Assembly: GCA_964019335.1 (NCBI GenBank)
Contig: OZ025729.1
Coordinates: forward strand, 186,001-250,000
Direction: 5' to 3'
DNA: 64,000 nucleotides
Source of the DNA: Diplonema japonicum
Taxonomy: Eukaryota; Euglenozoa; Diplonemea; Diplonemida; Diplonemidae
The notes under the pieces were generated by a model. It was not told where the DNA came from, did not search any database, and saw only the letters and a program-made list of their open reading frames with translations. Below, piece by piece: positions 40,204 to 50,228 of this stretch (position 1 is the stretch's first letter; every line of letters starts with the position of its first letter). Position numbers and translations under genes: made by a program.

Positions 40204-41110
40204 ATGTCAAAGGCAGGGTTCAATCTAGGAAGGGTCAGGTGGGCGGACGTCGAGACATCGACATACCCCCCTTGGGCTACCCCGCGAAGCACAGTAACGA
40301 CTGTGTGTTCTTCCCCTCATGCGATAGGACCCACGACCCGGGAAACCATTGATCAAGGTGTGGACGGGTGGGGGACCCGGACTGCCTACGGGCAAAAATG
40401 AAAACGAAGGCCCTACGGGTGCGCTTCGAGTTACCCACGAGCCCGACAGGGCGTTGGGTCTGCCCACCATTATGCTGGGAAGTTGGCAATGCCACCAAGG
40501 CGGACTTGCTGACGGAGGTGGAAAGCCACCCGGATCCTACGGCACGCCGTCGGATCCGGTTGGTGGTACAGAAATATGAGACAGAGCTAGCAGCCCTACG
40601 CAAGGAGAAGATGACCATGGTCCCCATCGACCTGGACCTTCGACGAGTGGTGGAATGGTTCCCTACCTGGAGTGCTCCTCGGGGGTTGACGCTATTTTGT
40701 CCGCAATCAGGTTACGCTACGGTCCATTTGTGGGCAAACCGGAGGCTGAGGAGAATGCTGCATCCCACGAATCCATGCGGATCTGGCACTACCTACGGGT
40801 CACTCGCGACGAGGAAGGCAAATGGTCCAAGGATCAGCTCCCGTTGTTGCACAGTTTCATGCTACGGCTTGAGGCTCTGCGCATGCAGTCGCAGTGCGGC
40901 CGAAACTTCCAGCTCAGGATTCAGAAGGCCCGCGCATACGAAGGGTACCTCTTCGGGTCCAGCTGGGAGGACTTCTCCGATGGGAAACTCAGGCTAGCGA
41001 TAAAGCACATGAACTCTTCGAAAGGAGTTCTTGAGGTCATGAAGAAGGACAGACTGAGGACCAGACAGGGTGGAACCCCTAAGAGGACTAAATTGGGAAG
41101 TTGTTCATGA
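40204..41110 (+). pseudogene. Decayed, frameshifted ORF, possibly transposon-derived
   Basis: Protein-like sequence continues through three frames in order: from an ATG at 40204 (MSKAGFNLGRVRW), then from about 40370 to 40660 (LLTEVESHPDPTARRRIRLV), then from about 40655 to 41110 (SIRLRYGPFVGKPEAEENAA). The third part ends in a basic tail and a TGA. The joins look like single-base losses. GC content contrasts with the AT-rich spacer on both sides. I recognise no domain. The composition (helical, charged) would suit a gag-like or adaptor ORF of a mobile element, but that is a guess. Position between duplicated ABC genes suggests a later insertion. Confidence 0.45.
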
Positions 41111-41603
41111 TCACAACAGAAACCCTAGTTGTTGGTATATTGTTCTGCTTCAAGAACTAGTAGCAACTTGTAGGTTGTTTCTCATGTAACACTCTTTTCT
41201 TCACCTATCGTTTTTGCTTTTAGCCCGACTTGACGCCCTTGTGCCGGAGCAATTATTAAGACCTTAGCGGTTGAACAGCAACTCTTTTTTTCCCTTTTCT
41301 GTCGTGTACTTGGTTGTGGATGAATGTTCTTTGGTGGGCCGTTGCTAACCACTTCGTTTCCTATCATAGTGAATTCTTTTCTTTTGTCATTCTTCTTCTA
41401 CTTTCTTTTTACCCTCCCATAGGGCGGCCCTGTAGCGGGGGCTTGTCCTTTCCTTTGAGTTTATTTCCTACAAGGATTCCGACAGTCTTCAGCTTCACAC
41501 TTCACACTTCACACTTCACAGGTTTACAAAAATACAAAAGAAAAGGGGGGAGAAAAAAAAAGGAAAAACAATAGCTACCTCAAAGAGCACGGAACCCGTG
41601 ACG
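41111..41603 (+). other. Spacer and leader before ABC transporter 2
   Basis: No gene is seen. CACTTCGTTTCCTATCATAG at about 41350 resembles a block near 22421, after DOMON gene 3. A pyrimidine tract (41375-41420) ends in CCCATAG. Three tandem TTCACAC units near 41503 lead into the TTCACAGGTTTACAAAAA leader that is shared with ABC copy 1. Confidence 0.5.
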
Positions 41604-44600
41604 ATGCCTCGCACGGAAGGAGTGAAGGTGGGGGAGTACAGGAAGCCGAACCTGCTGTCTGCGGTGCTGTTCGTGATGGTGAAGAACTACCGTCTGAAGC
41701 TGAAGGAGTGGAAGTCCACGATGCTGGAGGTGCTGCTCCCGACGCTGTTCCTGACGATGCTTGTGCCGGCGTACGTGGCGGCGGGGTCGGTGCGGTGGGA
41801 CAACCGGTCCTTCCTGGACAACCACCTGGACGTGGACGAGTACTTCAACCCATGGATGTGCCGGCTGCGGGGGGCGACGGAGCCCGAGGGGTACGCAGAG
41901 TGCGTGGACCGACCGAAGCCGTGGCACTGCCTGGGGAACCTGTGTCTGAACTCGACGGTACCGGACAAGGACACGGAGGAGCTGGAGGTGCTTCTGGGCC
42001 GGTGGTTCTACGTGGTGAACTCGACGACGGTGCCGAGCTTCGACACGATCGCGCTGTGGCGCCACTTCGCGCAGACGGTGGACATTCCCGGGTGGGACAG
42101 CTGGGACGACAACATGGCTGTGGCGCTGGGGACGGGGGCAAACGTGAGCATCGTGGCAGAGCACCCTTCTCTGCAAGGGGTGGCGGACCGGCTGGACGCT
42201 TGGCTCCTGAACAGCACCTACACCTACCAGTTCACGCGGAAGGAGTTCAAGACGGAGAAGGAAGCGACGGACTACGCGAAGTCGGAGGGGTCATCGAAGA
42301 TTTGGGCGCTGATCGTGGTGCGGGGGCCGACCGACTTCACGATTCGAATGAACCGGACGGCGACCCCTGACACGGGGACGGACGAGGCGTTGGAGAAGGG
42401 GCTCGACAAGCAGTTCCGGCAGTACCTCGGGGGCGGGTTCCTCACCCTGCAGACCCTCATCAACGCGAACTTGACGGGGACGGACGACAGCTCGGCGGCG
42501 GTGGTCCCGATGCCGATCCAGGGCTTCAAGCAGAACAGCTTCCTGGAGGAGGCAGGAGGCTTCCTCCCGATCATCCTGACCCTCGCCTTTCTCTTCCCCA
42601 TGTCGCAGGTGGTGTCGTCGATCGTGCGCGAGAAGGAGGCGCGGATCCGGGAGGCGATGCTCATCATGGGCCTCTCGTCCTCCGCCTTCAAGCTCTCCTG
42701 GCTCCTCACTACCGTGTTGCAGATGTCGGTCACGGGGATCCTCCTCACCATCGTGGTGAAGGCCTCCTACCTGAACGAGACCATCTATGGGATCATCTTC
42801 ATGCTGTTCTGGAGCTACTGCGTCTCCCTGGCGGCTGCGGGGATCCTCCTCTCCGTGTTGTTCTCGAAGGCCTCCCTTGCGAGCCTGATGAGTCCGATGC
42901 TGTACCTTCTCAGCGCGATCCCCTCCTTCATCCTGACGAACCCCTCACTCACCACGAAGACAGGGCTGTCCCTCTTCAGCACCTACGCCTTCTCCCAGTC
43001 TGTGGGGCTGGTGTTCAGGGCTGCTGGGAAGGGAGACCCCATGACGTGGGACAGTGCGGGGGACGGGAGCTACTCCTTCAACAGGGGCCTCCTCTTCATG
43101 TGGATCGATACCTTCCTGTACCTGGTCCTTGCCGCCTGGCTGGATCAGGTGGTCCCCAGCGAGTGGGGGGCGAAGAAACCCTTCTTCTACTACTGCTGGC
43201 CCCCTCTTTGGTTCCACTCTGCTTCGGAAACGGCGAACTTCAAGGGCCTCGGGACGGACGGGATGTTGGACCGCACCAACATGGAGACGATCACGGACAG
43301 GGAGCTCCTCGCAAAGGAACGGGTGAGGGTGACGAACATCCGGAAGGAGTTTGGGGACCTTGTGAAGTTCGGGAAGGCGGACAAGGTGGCGGTGAACAAC
43401 GTGAACCTGTCGCTGTACGAGGGGCAGATCCTTGCCCTGCTGGGGCACAACGGGGCGGGGAAGACGACCCTCATCAACATGCTGACGGGGATGCTGCCTG
43501 TGACCTCAGGGGACGCGGCTGTCTACGGGAACTCAGTGTGCCACGAGATGGAGGCGGTCCGGAGGGACATCGGGCTGTGCCCGCAGCACAACATTTTGTG
43601 GGACAACATAACCTGTGCGGAGCACCTGCGCTTCTACGGGCGCGTGAAGGGGATCCCGTCTGACGAGCTGGAGGACCAGGTGGACGACATCCTGCACAAG
43701 GTGGAGCTCTTCGACAAGAAGGAGACCAACTCGGCTGCGCTGTCCGGCGGGATGAAGCGGAAGCTCAGTGTGGGGATCTCTCTGATCGGGGGTTCCCGGT
43801 TCATCATCTTGGACGAGCCGACGGCGGGGATGGACGTGCAGGCGAGGCGGGCAATCTGGGACCTCTTGAAAAGCGTGCGGGATGGGCGCACCATCCTGCT
43901 GACGACACACTTCATGGACGAGGCGGACCTGCTCGGGGACTCGATCGCGATCTTGCACGACGGCCGCGTGCACTGCCACGGGTCGTCCTTCTTCTTGAAG
44001 CAGAAGCTTGGGGTCGGCTACAACCTTACAATGGAGCTGGGACCCAGCGGCGACGTCGATGCCATCACGAACACCATCAAAAGCGAGATCGAACCGCTGA
44101 ACGAAGCAAGAAACATGCAGCAGGTCGAGCTTCTGTCTGCTGCTGGGTCGGAGCTTGCGTTCAGGGTCCCGATGTGGGGTCTTCCCAACTTCTCGCGCAT
44201 GTTCGAACAGCTGGAGCAGAAGGGGAGTGAGCTGGGGATCAATTCGTTCGGGATGAGCGTGACCACCTTGGAGGAGATCTTCATCAAGATCGCCCACGAC
44301 AACGAGCACCACTCCAAAGAGCATGCCGTCCTCCAGCCTCCTAAGAACGGCCACCCGCAGCCTCTCTGCCACTCTCCTGATGGTTACAAAGAACATGCTA
44401 GCATCCTGCGCACCCTGGACATCAGCCCTGAGGAAAAGATGCATGGCTCGGAGTTGATGTCGTCTCAGTGGCGCGGGCTGTTCTTCAAGAGGTTCCAGTA
44501 CAGCAAGCGGGACAAGTGCACGATTTGCTTCCAGCTGATCCTCCCTGTGGTGGTGGTGGCTTACACGCTTGGCCTGTTGCGTCTCAACGTGACGAACCTG

Positions 44601-46805
44601 GACGCGATCTCCCTGGACAAGTACGGGAAGGACTCGATCTTCCCGGTAGCTCCTGCGACAAGCCCGTACGGTGCGATCCCTCCTCTCGAAGGGGTGACTC
44701 CGATGCCCGAGGCCTTCAACACGGCAGTGAACATGAGCAACTGGCTGCTGCACAGGACGGACACGAAGGACACGAAGTGCTGGCAGGCGCTGTTCCAAGA
44801 AACGTCGAACCTCGAGGCGGCCAAGACGCTGTTCTTCAACGCGAGCAACACGCACAGCATTGCGGTCGCCTTCAACAGCCTTGCGAACTCGGTGTACAAG
44901 CAGAAGAATGGGAACAACACGTATGTGTCGATGGTCAACGACCCGCTCCCCTTCAGCGACTTCTTCAAAGAGCAGCTGAAGAGCTTCATGGCGGTGAACA
45001 TCGCGACCAACATCATGCTCCCCTTCTGCTTCATCCCCGCCAACTACGTCGCCTTCATGGTGAAGGAGCGTGTCACGAAGTCGAAGCACGTGCAGGTGGT
45101 GTCCGGTGTGCGCCTCCCTGTCTATTGGATGTCGAACTTTTGTTGGGACCTCCTCGCCTTCATGGTGAGCACCTTCTTGTGCTTCTTGATGTTCTTCATC
45201 TTCAACCGAAAGGAGTACGTGGGTGGGGGCGAGACCTTCCTCGCCACCTTCTTGCTGTTCTTCTTCTACGGGGTGACAGCAATCTGGGCAGCGTACCTGT
45301 CGTCCTTCTACTTCGAGAGCCCGACTGTGGGGCAGAACACGGTGCTGCTGGGGAACTACTTCTCTGGGTTCGCGCTGGTGATGACGGTCGGGATTCTGCA
45401 AATGGTGAAGTCGACGAGGAAGGTGGCGAAGGTGCTGCGGTTCGTGTTCCGCGTGATCCCGTCCTTCTGCTTGGGGGACGGGATCCTGGCCCTGGCACAG
45501 CTTCCCTCGAACAAGAAGATGGGGATAACGAGCGACGGGGCGCTGGCGATGGACGTGGTTGGGTGGGACATTGTGTTCTTGTGCATCATGTGCCCTGTGT
45601 ACGCGCTCCTGTCCCTTTCGCATGACTTCCCGCAGATCTGGTACGCCCTCGGGGTGAGGAAGCCTCCTCCGTCCCTGGACACTGTGCGGGACGGCGGCGG
45701 CGGCGGCAGCAGCAGCAGAAAAGAAGAAGAAGACGACGACGTGGCGGCGGAGAGGCAGGCTGTCCTCGGGGGAAGGGGAGGGGACGTGGTGCGGGTGAAG
45801 GGGCTTCGGAAGGTGTACCCGGGGACGGAGGGACGGCGTCCGAAGGTGGCGGTGAAGGAAGTGACCTTCGGGGTGAAGACGGGCGAGATCTTCGCCTTCC
45901 TCGGGACGAACGGGGCGGGGAAGACGACGGTGATCTCGATGCTGGCGGGGGACTTCAAGCCGACGGTTGGAACGGCGTCGATCAAGGGCTACGACGTGGT
46001 GACGGAGGCGACGGAGGCGAAGCGGGAGCTGGGGTACTGCCCGCAGTTCGACGCGCTGCTGGACCTGCTGACCCCTCGGGAGCACATGCGGCTGTACGCG
46101 GGGCTGCGCGGGGTTCGGCGGGAGAGGGGGGAAGCGATGGCGGCGGGGCTGGCGCGGATCCTCGGCTTCGAGGAGCACCTGGACACGGAGTGCAAGCAGC
46201 TGTCGGGAGGGAACAAGAGGAAGACGAGCATCGCGATCTCCCTGATCGGGGGCCCGTCGTGCATCCTGCTGGACGAGCCGACTGCGGGGATGGACCCCGT
46301 GGCGAGGCGTGGGATGTGGACAGCGCTCCAATCCATCGGGAAGGGCCGGTGCGTGATCCTGACGACGCACCACCTGGAGGAGGTGGAGGCGCTGGCCCAC
46401 CGCACGGCGATCATGGTGGACGGGAGCCTGCAGTGCCTGGGGACGCTGTCCCACCTGAAGCACAAGTTCGGCGGGGCCTACGAGATCCAGGTGAAGGTGG
46501 TCCCAGAGAAGGAGACCGTGGTCCACGACTTCTTCGCCACCACCTTCCCCACCTCCCTCCTCATCGAGCAGACCAACCACAGGCTCACCTACCAGCTCCC
46601 TGCAGGGCAGAAACTCTCCTCCATGTTCGCCATCATCCACGAGGCCCGCGGCCCCCTCGGCATCGTTGACTACTCCATCACAGAGACCTCCCTCGAGCAG
46701 GTCTTCATCGCAATCTGCAAGAAGTACATTAACTCAGATGCTGAGCACCACCATCACCACGATGCTGGTGATGAGCAGCAGTGTGTGGGTACGTTTCTTG
46801 TTTAA
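41604..46805 (+). CDS. ABCA-type full ABC transporter, copy 2
   Basis: The product is 1733 aa from the ATG at 41604. Except for two islands it reads as identical to copy 1, 11.95 kb upstream, with both Walker A, signature and Walker B sets intact. Island 1 (about 44311-44405), just after NBD1, is 39 bp longer than in copy 1 and encodes KEHAVLQPPKNGHPQPL and following residues. Island 2 is the C-terminal tail, which here is short and His-rich (AEHHHHHDAGDEQQC), although both copies end in FLV. The conserved body implies recent duplication or ongoing gene conversion. The differing islands could set regulation or partner binding. Substrate unknown; probably lipid, from the subfamily. Confidence 0.95.
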   Translation: MPRTEGVKVGEYRKPNLLSAVLFVMVKNYRLKLKEWKSTMLEVLLPTLFLTMLVPAYVAAGSVRWDNRSFLDNHLDVDEYFNPWMCRLRGATEPEGYAECVDRPKPWHCLGNLCLNSTVPDKDTEELEVLLGRWFYVVNSTTVPSFDTIALWRHFAQTVDIPGWDSWDDNMAVALGTGANVSIVAEHPSLQGVADRLDAWLLNSTYTYQFTRKEFKTEKEATDYAKSEGSSKIWALIVVRGPTDFTIRMNRTATPDTGTDEALEKGLDKQFRQYLGGGFLTLQTLINANLTGTDDSSAAVVPMPIQGFKQNSFLEEAGGFLPIILTLAFLFPMSQVVSSIVREKEARIREAMLIMGLSSSAFKLSWLLTTVLQMSVTGILLTIVVKASYLNETIYGIIFMLFWSYCVSLAAAGILLSVLFSKASLASLMSPMLYLLSAIPSFILTNPSLTTKTGLSLFSTYAFSQSVGLVFRAAGKGDPMTWDSAGDGSYSFNRGLLFMWIDTFLYLVLAAWLDQVVPSEWGAKKPFFYYCWPPLWFHSASETANFKGLGTDGMLDRTNMETITDRELLAKERVRVTNIRKEFGDLVKFGKADKVAVNNVNLSLYEGQILALLGHNGAGKTTLINMLTGMLPVTSGDAAVYGNSVCHEMEAVRRDIGLCPQHNILWDNITCAEHLRFYGRVKGIPSDELEDQVDDILHKVELFDKKETNSAALSGGMKRKLSVGISLIGGSRFIILDEPTAGMDVQARRAIWDLLKSVRDGRTILLTTHFMDEADLLGDSIAILHDGRVHCHGSSFFLKQKLGVGYNLTMELGPSGDVDAITNTIKSEIEPLNEARNMQQVELLSAAGSELAFRVPMWGLPNFSRMFEQLEQKGSELGINSFGMSVTTLEEIFIKIAHDNEHHSKEHAVLQPPKNGHPQPLCHSPDGYKEHASILRTLDISPEEKMHGSELMSSQWRGLFFKRFQYSKRDKCTICFQLILPVVVVAYTLGLLRLNVTNLDAISLDKYGKDSIFPVAPATSPYGAIPPLEGVTPMPEAFNTAVNMSNWLLHRTDTKDTKCWQALFQETSNLEAAKTLFFNASNTHSIAVAFNSLANSVYKQKNGNNTYVSMVNDPLPFSDFFKEQLKSFMAVNIATNIMLPFCFIPANYVAFMVKERVTKSKHVQVVSGVRLPVYWMSNFCWDLLAFMVSTFLCFLMFFIFNRKEYVGGGETFLATFLLFFFYGVTAIWAAYLSSFYFESPTVGQNTVLLGNYFSGFALVMTVGILQMVKSTRKVAKVLRFVFRVIPSFCLGDGILALAQLPSNKKMGITSDGALAMDVVGWDIVFLCIMCPVYALLSLSHDFPQIWYALGVRKPPPSLDTVRDGGGGGSSSRKEEEDDDVAAERQAVLGGRGGDVVRVKGLRKVYPGTEGRRPKVAVKEVTFGVKTGEIFAFLGTNGAGKTTVISMLAGDFKPTVGTASIKGYDVVTEATEAKRELGYCPQFDALLDLLTPREHMRLYAGLRGVRRERGEAMAAGLARILGFEEHLDTECKQLSGGNKRKTSIAISLIGGPSCILLDEPTAGMDPVARRGMWTALQSIGKGRCVILTTHHLEEVEALAHRTAIMVDGSLQCLGTLSHLKHKFGGAYEIQVKVVPEKETVVHDFFATTFPTSLLIEQTNHRLTYQLPAGQKLSSMFAIIHEARGPLGIVDYSITETSLEQVFIAICKKYINSDAEHHHHHDAGDEQQCVGTFLV

Positions 46806-48157
46806 AAAAAAAGGGGGAGAAGACTTTGTTTGGGGAAAAAAAAAAAAAAAATGCGACAGGAAATTAAGATACATTTGCTGCGCTTTCGGAAGAACAATGC
46901 CAGGGAATATGGTGGCCTGAACGGAAGAAAAGGGGGAAAGGCACGGGCTATTCGTTTATTTCTTTTTTCTTTTTTTTTTTCTCTTATTATTTCCTCAATT
47001 CCATCCTTTTTTTTATTCTTTTATTTTTATTTTTTAAATCCTCTATCTTCCCTCCAAACAAAGTAGGGAAAAAAAAAAAAAAAAAAAACACATGAGAAAA
47101 AAAAAAAAAAAAGAGAGAAAAAAGAAAAAGAAGGTTTCTCTATTTTTTTTTTTTTTATTCTTTGATTCTTCTTCACCTCCTTGCTGTTTGCTTCTATCTT
47201 TTTACTTTATAAAATTTTTTTTTCTTTTTTTTTTTTTTTTGTTTTACCTCCCTCTCTTACCTTTTAGCTTACGCACTCGAGTTCGTAAAGAAATGACTTG
47301 GAATCAGGTAATTTGCAAGAACAAGCCTTTTGACTTGTCTGAGCAAAAGGGGAAAGCTGGCGAACGTGTGTTTGCGGGTATTTGCCTCTCCGGGTTTCTA
47401 CTTCTGTCACAAGAGGAACAACAGCCAATTCCTCTTCTCCTTGTTTTTCAGCTTTCTTTACTACAATGTTTTTCGGGCAAACAAAAAAAAAAAAGAAAAA
47501 ATTGTCAAAGAAAATAAGGAAAAGGGGCTTTATTTCCCTTTTGGCCTTCCATTTTCTTTTTCTCCCCATCTTTTTTTTTTTTTTTTTTATGCCCAGTCGC
47601 CAGCTGCTGAACAAGCTGGTATCTACTTGTTTTATCAGAAAAAAAAAAAAAATCGAAAGAAGAAAAAAAAAAACTTTTGCTTCCAATTAGCTAAAAAAGA
47701 AAAGAGAAAAAAAAAAAAGAAAAAGAGTTCTTTTAAGAGAAATTGTCTTCCATTTGTCTTATTGTTGTCTTTATAAAAAGTCTCGACAAAAGACAGGGAG
47801 AACTTGCTTTTTCTTTTTTTTTTAATTTTTTTTTTTTTTTTTAGCTTTTTAAATTATTCCCCCCTATCTGCATTTTATTACCCTTCCGTTCTATATTTTT
47901 TACTTTGTTTTGAAGAAAGAAAAAAAAAAAGAAAAAGAAACTGCATAATTTATTTTTTCACCCGGAAAAAAAAAAAAAGAATAAAGGGAATAAAATTAAA
48001 AAAAAAAAAGCAGTGCTGATATATAAAAAAAAAAAAAAAAATTCTTTTTGAATCTTCTCTTTTTCCTCCCTGTTTTTTTTTTTTTTTTTTCTTTGCCCGC
48101 CCTTTTCGAGAAAAAAAAAAAAAAGAGGGAGGGAAATAAAAAAGAAGAAAAAAAAAA
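46806..48157 (+). other. Homopolymer-rich spacer
   Basis: No gene is supported; the ORFs are Phe- and Lys-rich translations of T and A runs. A more complex stretch at 47265-47470 has a possible GT...AG pair (CAG|GTAATT at 47308 and TTTTTCAG at 47451). This could be an intron in a leader, but nothing else supports it. A pyrimidine tract at 48045-48105 precedes the purine-rich leader of the next gene. Confidence 0.5.
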
Positions 48158-48979
48158 ATGCCAGCCACAATATACCTACGTGTGGAGAATACCGGAGAAC
48201 AACACACTATAGAGGTATCCGAGCACGAATCAACTCACGAACTGTATAAAAAAGCAAACAACGCAACAGGCAGCCAGATGATCATACTTGAGATGGAGGG
48301 AGAGGAGATCCCCGACGACGGGAAAACAGAAGTGGGCAGTTTGGGCTTCCACGAGGGATGCGAGGTAATTATAAGAATAGGAGGGATACTCTCTGTTTCA
48401 AGCCTTTCAGAACTGAAGGCGAGGAAAGAAGAAATATCGGACACCGCATCAATCGCCGGAGATCGCTTCACCTTGGAAATCGACATCCATCAAGGTGACT
48501 TGCCAGGCTGGGCAATTCCAAAAACGGTCAGAGCTATCCGCTTAGTGGCTAGTGGTGCGCCATTATCCTTGGGGACACACTTTCTCAGCGAGGCGCAATC
48601 CTTAACCAGCATCGACACGTCTGGGCTGGCCAATGCGATTCGAGAAGTGGGTCCTAATTTCCTTGCAAACTGCACCTCGTTAACGTCTATCAATCTTTCC
48701 CCTTTTCCCTTGGAGGTGATCCCGTGTGGGTTCCTCCTTGGTTGCACGTCCTTGACGTCGCTGGACTTTTCGCCCCTTGCGGGTGTTCGTGCTATTCAGT
48801 CGCATTTTATGTGGAACTGTAGCTCTTTGGTGGACCTTGACCTGCGTCCCTTGGGCTCTGTTGTCACCTTGTCGCCTGAGCCCTTTAGGTTTTGCTCTTC
48901 ATTGAAACGGATATTGCTTCCGGACGGCGACAGCAAAATAAGAATGCTGCCAGACTACGCGAGTAGGCTTGTCCTGTAG
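48158..48979 (+). CDS. Ubiquitin-like domain fused to leucine-rich repeats
   Basis: The product is 273 aa. Residues 1-76 have the ubiquitin beta-grasp pattern (IYLRVEN... then EMEGEEIPDDGKTEVGSLGF) and end in VIIRIGG with glycines exactly at positions 75 and 76, as in ubiquitin. Overall identity to ubiquitin is low. Residues about 115-265 contain irregular BspA/LRR_5-like repeats with the theme FLxNCTSLTSINLSPF. No signal peptide or membrane span is seen, so it is probably cytoplasmic. It may be a UBL adaptor with an LRR binding surface, or a fusion cleaved after GlyGly. It sits 184 bp before the PARP-like gene. Confidence 0.75.
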   Translation: MPATIYLRVENTGEQHTIEVSEHESTHELYKKANNATGSQMIILEMEGEEIPDDGKTEVGSLGFHEGCEVIIRIGGILSVSSLSELKARKEEISDTASIAGDRFTLEIDIHQGDLPGWAIPKTVRAIRLVASGAPLSLGTHFLSEAQSLTSIDTSGLANAIREVGPNFLANCTSLTSINLSPFPLEVIPCGFLLGCTSLTSLDFSPLAGVRAIQSHFMWNCSSLVDLDLRPLGSVVTLSPEPFRFCSSLKRILLPDGDSKIRMLPDYASRLVL

Positions 48980-49069
48980 CTTCTTTTTTTTTTTTTTTTA
49001 TTCCCTTTAATGTTTTGATCAAAACGTTTCTCTTTAGGAGAAAAGAGAGAAAACCTTCCTACTCTCTCT

Positions 49070-49103
<34 letters not shown>

Positions 49104-49163
49104 CAACATTTTTTTTTTTTTTTTTAGAATACCCATTATCCCACCCAACACATAAAGATATAC

Positions 49164-50213
49164 ATGACCGCTCCTGATGACATGTGGGAGAGCAGCATCA
49201 AGAAGCTTCTGAAAAGGCGAAAAACCACAGGAGGTGGTGTGACATACCAAGTGCAGTGGGCCTGCGGGGAGAAAGGGTGGGTCACTGAGGAAGACCTAGA
49301 AGAGGAAGGGTACCACTGGATGATGAGCTCCTTCGAGACCACCAGGCGGGCTTCTTCGACAAAAAAAAAAGAAGAACACAACGAGGAAAAAAAGAAACCT
49401 AGCCAACCTCTATGGGTGACTCGGCCCTACGTTCCCATTCCTCCTCCCACAGCTCAACCTGTTGTCCCAACATCCCGCTGCACGTGGAACCACAGGACGG
49501 GATACTGGAACCCACCACAGGCAACTTGGGAGTCTGTTTTCTACAAGAAAAAACCGAAAGCAAAGAAAACGATCAAACCTTGCGCCAGAAAGACCAAAGA
49601 AAAGCAAGCGAAGGCCAGCGCGCGAGCAGCTGCCTTTGTAGAACGATTGTACACTGTTTCAACAAGTGCTTTTATGTCTCCTTCGCTGCTTGGGAGCCCG
49701 CTTGGTCTTTTCCCCAATTTCATAACGGAGGTGGTCGAGAGGTTCAAGAGGAGTTCCCTTTCAGCTACTAATATTTTCAATGTGTTGAAAAAAGACAGAT
49801 TACAAGCATTCGAAAGGCAGCTCTGCGACGGTGATACCGTTAAAATGGTGTTTCACGGTACGCCCACCGCGGAAAACATCAGCGGCATCGTCGCCAGCGG
49901 ACTTAGAATACCAAATGTGGGGAATAATCCTATTAAAATGTTGAATGGGGCGGCTTACGGCCCTGGGGTTTATACGGCGGAGACCCCTGGTATGCCTAGT
50001 TCTTACAGCTTAAGCCAGAAAGCCATGTTTGTTTGTGCTGGTGTTAGGCCAACTGTGGTCAGAGGTGATGTTAATGTATACGGGGTGTCTCACAGCGTCA
50101 TCCCTATTGCTATTGTCACTTATGTAAACGCCGGCACTAAGTACCAGGAGAGCGTTCCGGTCTTCCACAGCAGCCTCTTGAATTTTGCCCCGCCGTTTTC
50201 TGATGATAACTGA
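49164..50213 (+). CDS. Chromo-like plus PARP-like ADP-ribosyltransferase
   Basis: The product is 349 aa. Residues about 8-55 (SSIKKLLKRRKTTGGG, YQVQWACGEKGWVTEEDL) resemble a chromodomain. Residues 65-160 are basic and Pro-rich with several Trp, likely a disordered or nuclear-targeting region. Residues about 200-345 resemble a PARP catalytic fold, with His231 in VFHGT, Tyr270 in YGPGVYTAETPG and Glu329 in YQESVPVFHSSLL. These suit the H-Y-E triad of poly-ADP-ribosylating enzymes. The family transfers ADP-ribose from NAD+ to proteins or nucleic acids. With a chromo-like reader, a chromatin role is plausible but inferred. The ATG at 49164 follows a pyrimidine tract ending in TTTAG and a short leader. 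Confidence 0.75.
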   Translation: MTAPDDMWESSIKKLLKRRKTTGGGVTYQVQWACGEKGWVTEEDLEEEGYHWMMSSFETTRRASSTKKKEEHNEEKKKPSQPLWVTRPYVPIPPPTAQPVVPTSRCTWNHRTGYWNPPQATWESVFYKKKPKAKKTIKPCARKTKEKQAKASARAAAFVERLYTVSTSAFMSPSLLGSPLGLFPNFITEVVERFKRSSLSATNIFNVLKKDRLQAFERQLCDGDTVKMVFHGTPTAENISGIVASGLRIPNVGNNPIKMLNGAAYGPGVYTAETPGMPSSYSLSQKAMFVCAGVRPTVVRGDVNVYGVSHSVIPIAIVTYVNAGTKYQESVPVFHSSLLNFAPPFSDDN

Positions 50214-50228
50214 TTGTTTTTTTTTTAT

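Noticed and set aside
47092-47776. Overlapping small ORFs in the spacer before the UBL-LRR gene
   Set aside because: Composition is dominated by A and T runs; no domain, no conserved motif. A possible leader intron was seen, but one GT-AG pair is not enough.
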